Origin: Deltaproteobacteria bacterium
Lineage (GTDB): Bacteria > Desulfobacterota > Desulfobacteria > Desulfobacterales > JAUVKB01
Direction of reading: 5' to 3'
NCBI GenBank assembly: GCA_030596405.1
Contig: JAUVKB010000082.1
Coordinates: forward strand, 1 to 9,062
DNA: 9,062 nucleotides
In this document: piece by piece, positions 7,661 to 9,062 of the stretch
Layout: the number at the start of each line of letters is the position of its first letter
How positions within the stretch are numbered: the stretch's first letter is position 1
Program-made: the position numbers and the translations under genes
Notes under the pieces: generated by a model
Told to the model about the DNA's origin: nothing
What the model saw: only the letters and a program-made list of their open reading frames with translations
Database searches by the model: none

Positions 7661-8761
7661 TTATCCTTGTCCTTCCTGCCAGCTTAGGACCATGCACCGC
7701 CATTTTCCCGTTTTACTCTCCTTTTCCCTGTGCACAACAACCCTTAATATCATTTTAATTTCATGTAAATTTGCAATAGATTCGATCTGAAAAAAATTGC
7801 TCGCCGTTGTGATAATCTTGGGATCAATCTCAATATCGCTGCACCCCGGAGCGTTCTTATACCATGTCGAGCTCGAAAGATCATGAATATATACGGAATC
7901 AGATGTTTCCCGGCGATATTCGCATATTGCCAGGGCAAGATCCTCATTTCCCGCAGGCAGCATTCCCGCAATCACTGGCGGGTCAGCCGTGTTTATATTA
8001 ATTTTTCCTTTATATGTAAAGCTGTTTCCACCCGCGTCAGTCATGCCGTAAACAGTCATATACCTTGAAAGTCCGGATGCCTGCCCCAAATCATTAAAAA
8101 TTTCGGGCGTTATCCCCCTGACTAAAACAAGTTCGCCCAAATGGGGAATCGGCCCGTTTCTGCATAAGTACGGAGGGTCAAGATCTTGATAATAATCCGA
8201 CTCAGCGCCGCTTAACCCTGTAATTATATCATCATCTTTTGAATCAAGCCAGTCCTTTAGAGAATTTATAATCTCATCAGGATCCGACCGCATATCAGGA
8301 TCGTATTGAGAAAAAAACAGAAACAGAAAACGATCCCACATCTTCCTCTGCGGCTCTTTAAAATTGGTCCCTTCGGGGAAATCTACAAGCGCGTTTACCT
8401 GTATTTTGCCGAGTTCGTCAGTGATTGTTATCTTGACGTCTCCATCTTCAAAAGGGATATCCATAACAAGATCATTCAATATATCCTGATCCGCCCAGTC
8501 TTCATGCAAAGAATCCGTATCTGAATCGATCCTGTCCTTAACCAGCATGGCCATTGCGGTATGAACTCCGGATGACGCCATGTGCAAAAGGGTGACACGA
8601 TCCCTTGACGTTGCCGTTGACATAACCGCAACGCGCACCCTTTTATTTAATTCCAGCGCTCCGGCGACAAACAGTGTGATAACCGTTATGGTCAGCAGCA
8701 GCGCCATGCCCCGGTCGTTTTGCAAGATTTTTGAGCTGTTTTGTAAAACTTTTTTTATCAC
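7661..8761 (-). CDS. gspK: Type II secretion minor pseudopilin GspK
   Basis: Minor pseudopilin that caps the pseudopilus tip in complex with GspI and GspJ. The 366 residues start with a leader ending NDRG and a prepilin peptidase site between G18 and M19, followed by the hydrophobic helix MALLLTITVITLFVAGAL. Mature position 5 is leucine, not glutamate, as is typical of GspK and unlike other pseudopilins. Family features follow: DGDVKITITDELGKIQVNAL (106-125), DWLDSKDDD (170-178) at the acidic calcium-binding-type region, GAESDYY (185-191), PHLGELVLVRGIT (206-218) and KININTADPPVI (253-264). The length is near the usual size for GspK. The start is GTG at 8761, forced because the leader lies upstream of the ATG at M19, and it has no clear ribosome site. 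The GTG lies 17 bases after the gspJ stop codon, so re-initiation is likely. Confidence 0.95.
   Translation of the reverse strand: MIKKVLQNSSKILQNDRGMALLLTITVITLFVAGALELNKRVRVAVMSTATSRDRVTLLHMASSGVHTAMAMLVKDRIDSDTDSLHEDWADQDILNDLVMDIPFEDGDVKITITDELGKIQVNALVDFPEGTNFKEPQRKMWDRFLFLFFSQYDPDMRSDPDEIINSLKDWLDSKDDDIITGLSGAESDYYQDLDPPYLCRNGPIPHLGELVLVRGITPEIFNDLGQASGLSRYMTVYGMTDAGGNSFTYKGKININTADPPVIAGMLPAGNEDLALAICEYRRETSDSVYIHDLSSSTWYKNAPGCSDIEIDPKIITTASNFFQIESIANLHEIKMILRVVVHREKESKTGKWRCMVLSWQEGQG
7664..7668 (-). promoter_or_regulatory. Ribosome binding site of gspL within gspK
   Basis: AAGGA on the minus strand lies seven bases before the gspL ATG and is formed by the last two sense codons of gspK. 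It is a clear Shine-Dalgarno, and its overlap with the gspK end ties translation of the two genes closely together. Confidence 0.7.
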
Positions 8762-8778
8762 TTCTTGTTTTGTCTTTG

Positions 8779-9062
8779 TTAATCCTTTTTTTCTCTATAA
8801 ACAGGAAGCCTTACCCCTGTTTCAAATAGCAAAAAGGTTGAATTTTCATCCTCTATGTCTGCTGAACCCTCATAAATTTCAAGCTCTATGCCTATTGACC
8901 GTGGAGAAGCATAATCAAAATCTTTTGATTCGGAATCCCAAAATTCGTACTCATCCTCATTAAGGTCGTAATATTTTATCGCCAGCGATTTAATATTTTC
9001 ACAAAGCACAGGATCACCCGCCTTTTCTTCAAAGGGTTCATCATAGGGATATGTTCTGTCGG
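8779..9062 (-). CDS. gspJ: Type II secretion minor pseudopilin GspJ (C-terminal part)
   Basis: The frame is open from the right edge to a TAA at 8779-8781, giving 93 complete codons of a longer protein. The segment LCENIKSLAIKYYDLNEDEYEFW, then DSESKDF, then an SIGIELEIYEG strand corresponds to the C-terminal part of the GspJ globular domain, where family members have a V-x-x-L-x-F-x-Y-Y-D element, a W near an acidic turn, and a final pair of beta strands. The protein ends GVRLPVYREKKD. A GTG at 9009 is only an internal codon; the reading frame continues upstream (DRTYPYDEPFEEKAGDP). The N-terminal pseudopilin helix is outside the window. Position directly before gspK matches the gspJ-gspK order common in T2SS operons. 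GspH or GspI would be alternatives, but the order and the acidic Y-Y-D-x-x-W pattern favour GspJ. Confidence 0.85.
   Translation of the reverse strand, partial: DRTYPYDEPFEEKAGDPVLCENIKSLAIKYYDLNEDEYEFWDSESKDFDYASPRSIGIELEIYEGSADIEDENSTFLLFETGVRLPVYREKKD

Noticed and set aside
1..9062. CRISPR arrays, insertion sequences, tRNAs or integrase sites
   Set aside because: The window is packed with coding sequence of one operon; I found no spaced repeats, terminal inverted repeats or tRNA-like cloverleaf segments.

Overview
The window is most of one type II secretion system (T2SS, general secretory pathway) operon, read entirely from the minus strand. In the direction of transcription, right to left, the order is gspJ (3' part only), gspK, gspL, gspM, gspN, gspC, gspD, gspE, and then the first 14 codons of an unidentified gene that runs off the left edge. 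Coding density is nearly complete. Gaps between the T2SS genes are 20 bases or less, gspD and gspE overlap, and I see no internal promoter or rho-independent terminator, so the genes look like a single transcription unit whose promoter lies beyond the right edge.

Organism: a Gram-negative bacterium with an outer membrane, since there is a secretin and an inner-membrane platform. The separate ~285-residue GspN, the PilM/PilN-like GspL and the moderate-to-low GC with many AT-rich codons best fit the Desulfobacterota (former Deltaproteobacteria), perhaps a Desulfobacteraceae-like sulfate reducer. This is inferred from protein style, not from a marker gene.

How the parts work together: GspE is the cytoplasmic hexameric ATPase that drives the machine. 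GspL (cytoplasmic actin-like domain, one membrane helix, periplasmic domain) and GspM anchor GspE to the inner membrane. GspC links this platform through the periplasm, by its HR and PDZ domains, to the GspD secretin channel in the outer membrane. GspJ and GspK are minor pseudopilins at the tip of the periplasmic pseudopilus. GspN is an accessory membrane-anchored periplasmic protein. GspF, the major pseudopilin GspG, GspH, GspI and the prepilin peptidase GspO are not in the window; some probably lie to the right, upstream of gspJ.

The gene set is conventional and I found no evidence of an undescribed system. The points worth a second look are the rearranged gene order with C-D-E at the distal end, an apparent insertion in the N-terminal domain of GspE, the gspD/gspE overlap, a very basic linker in GspC, a 12-bp in-frame tandem repeat in gspL, and the start of an unidentified gene directly after gspE.
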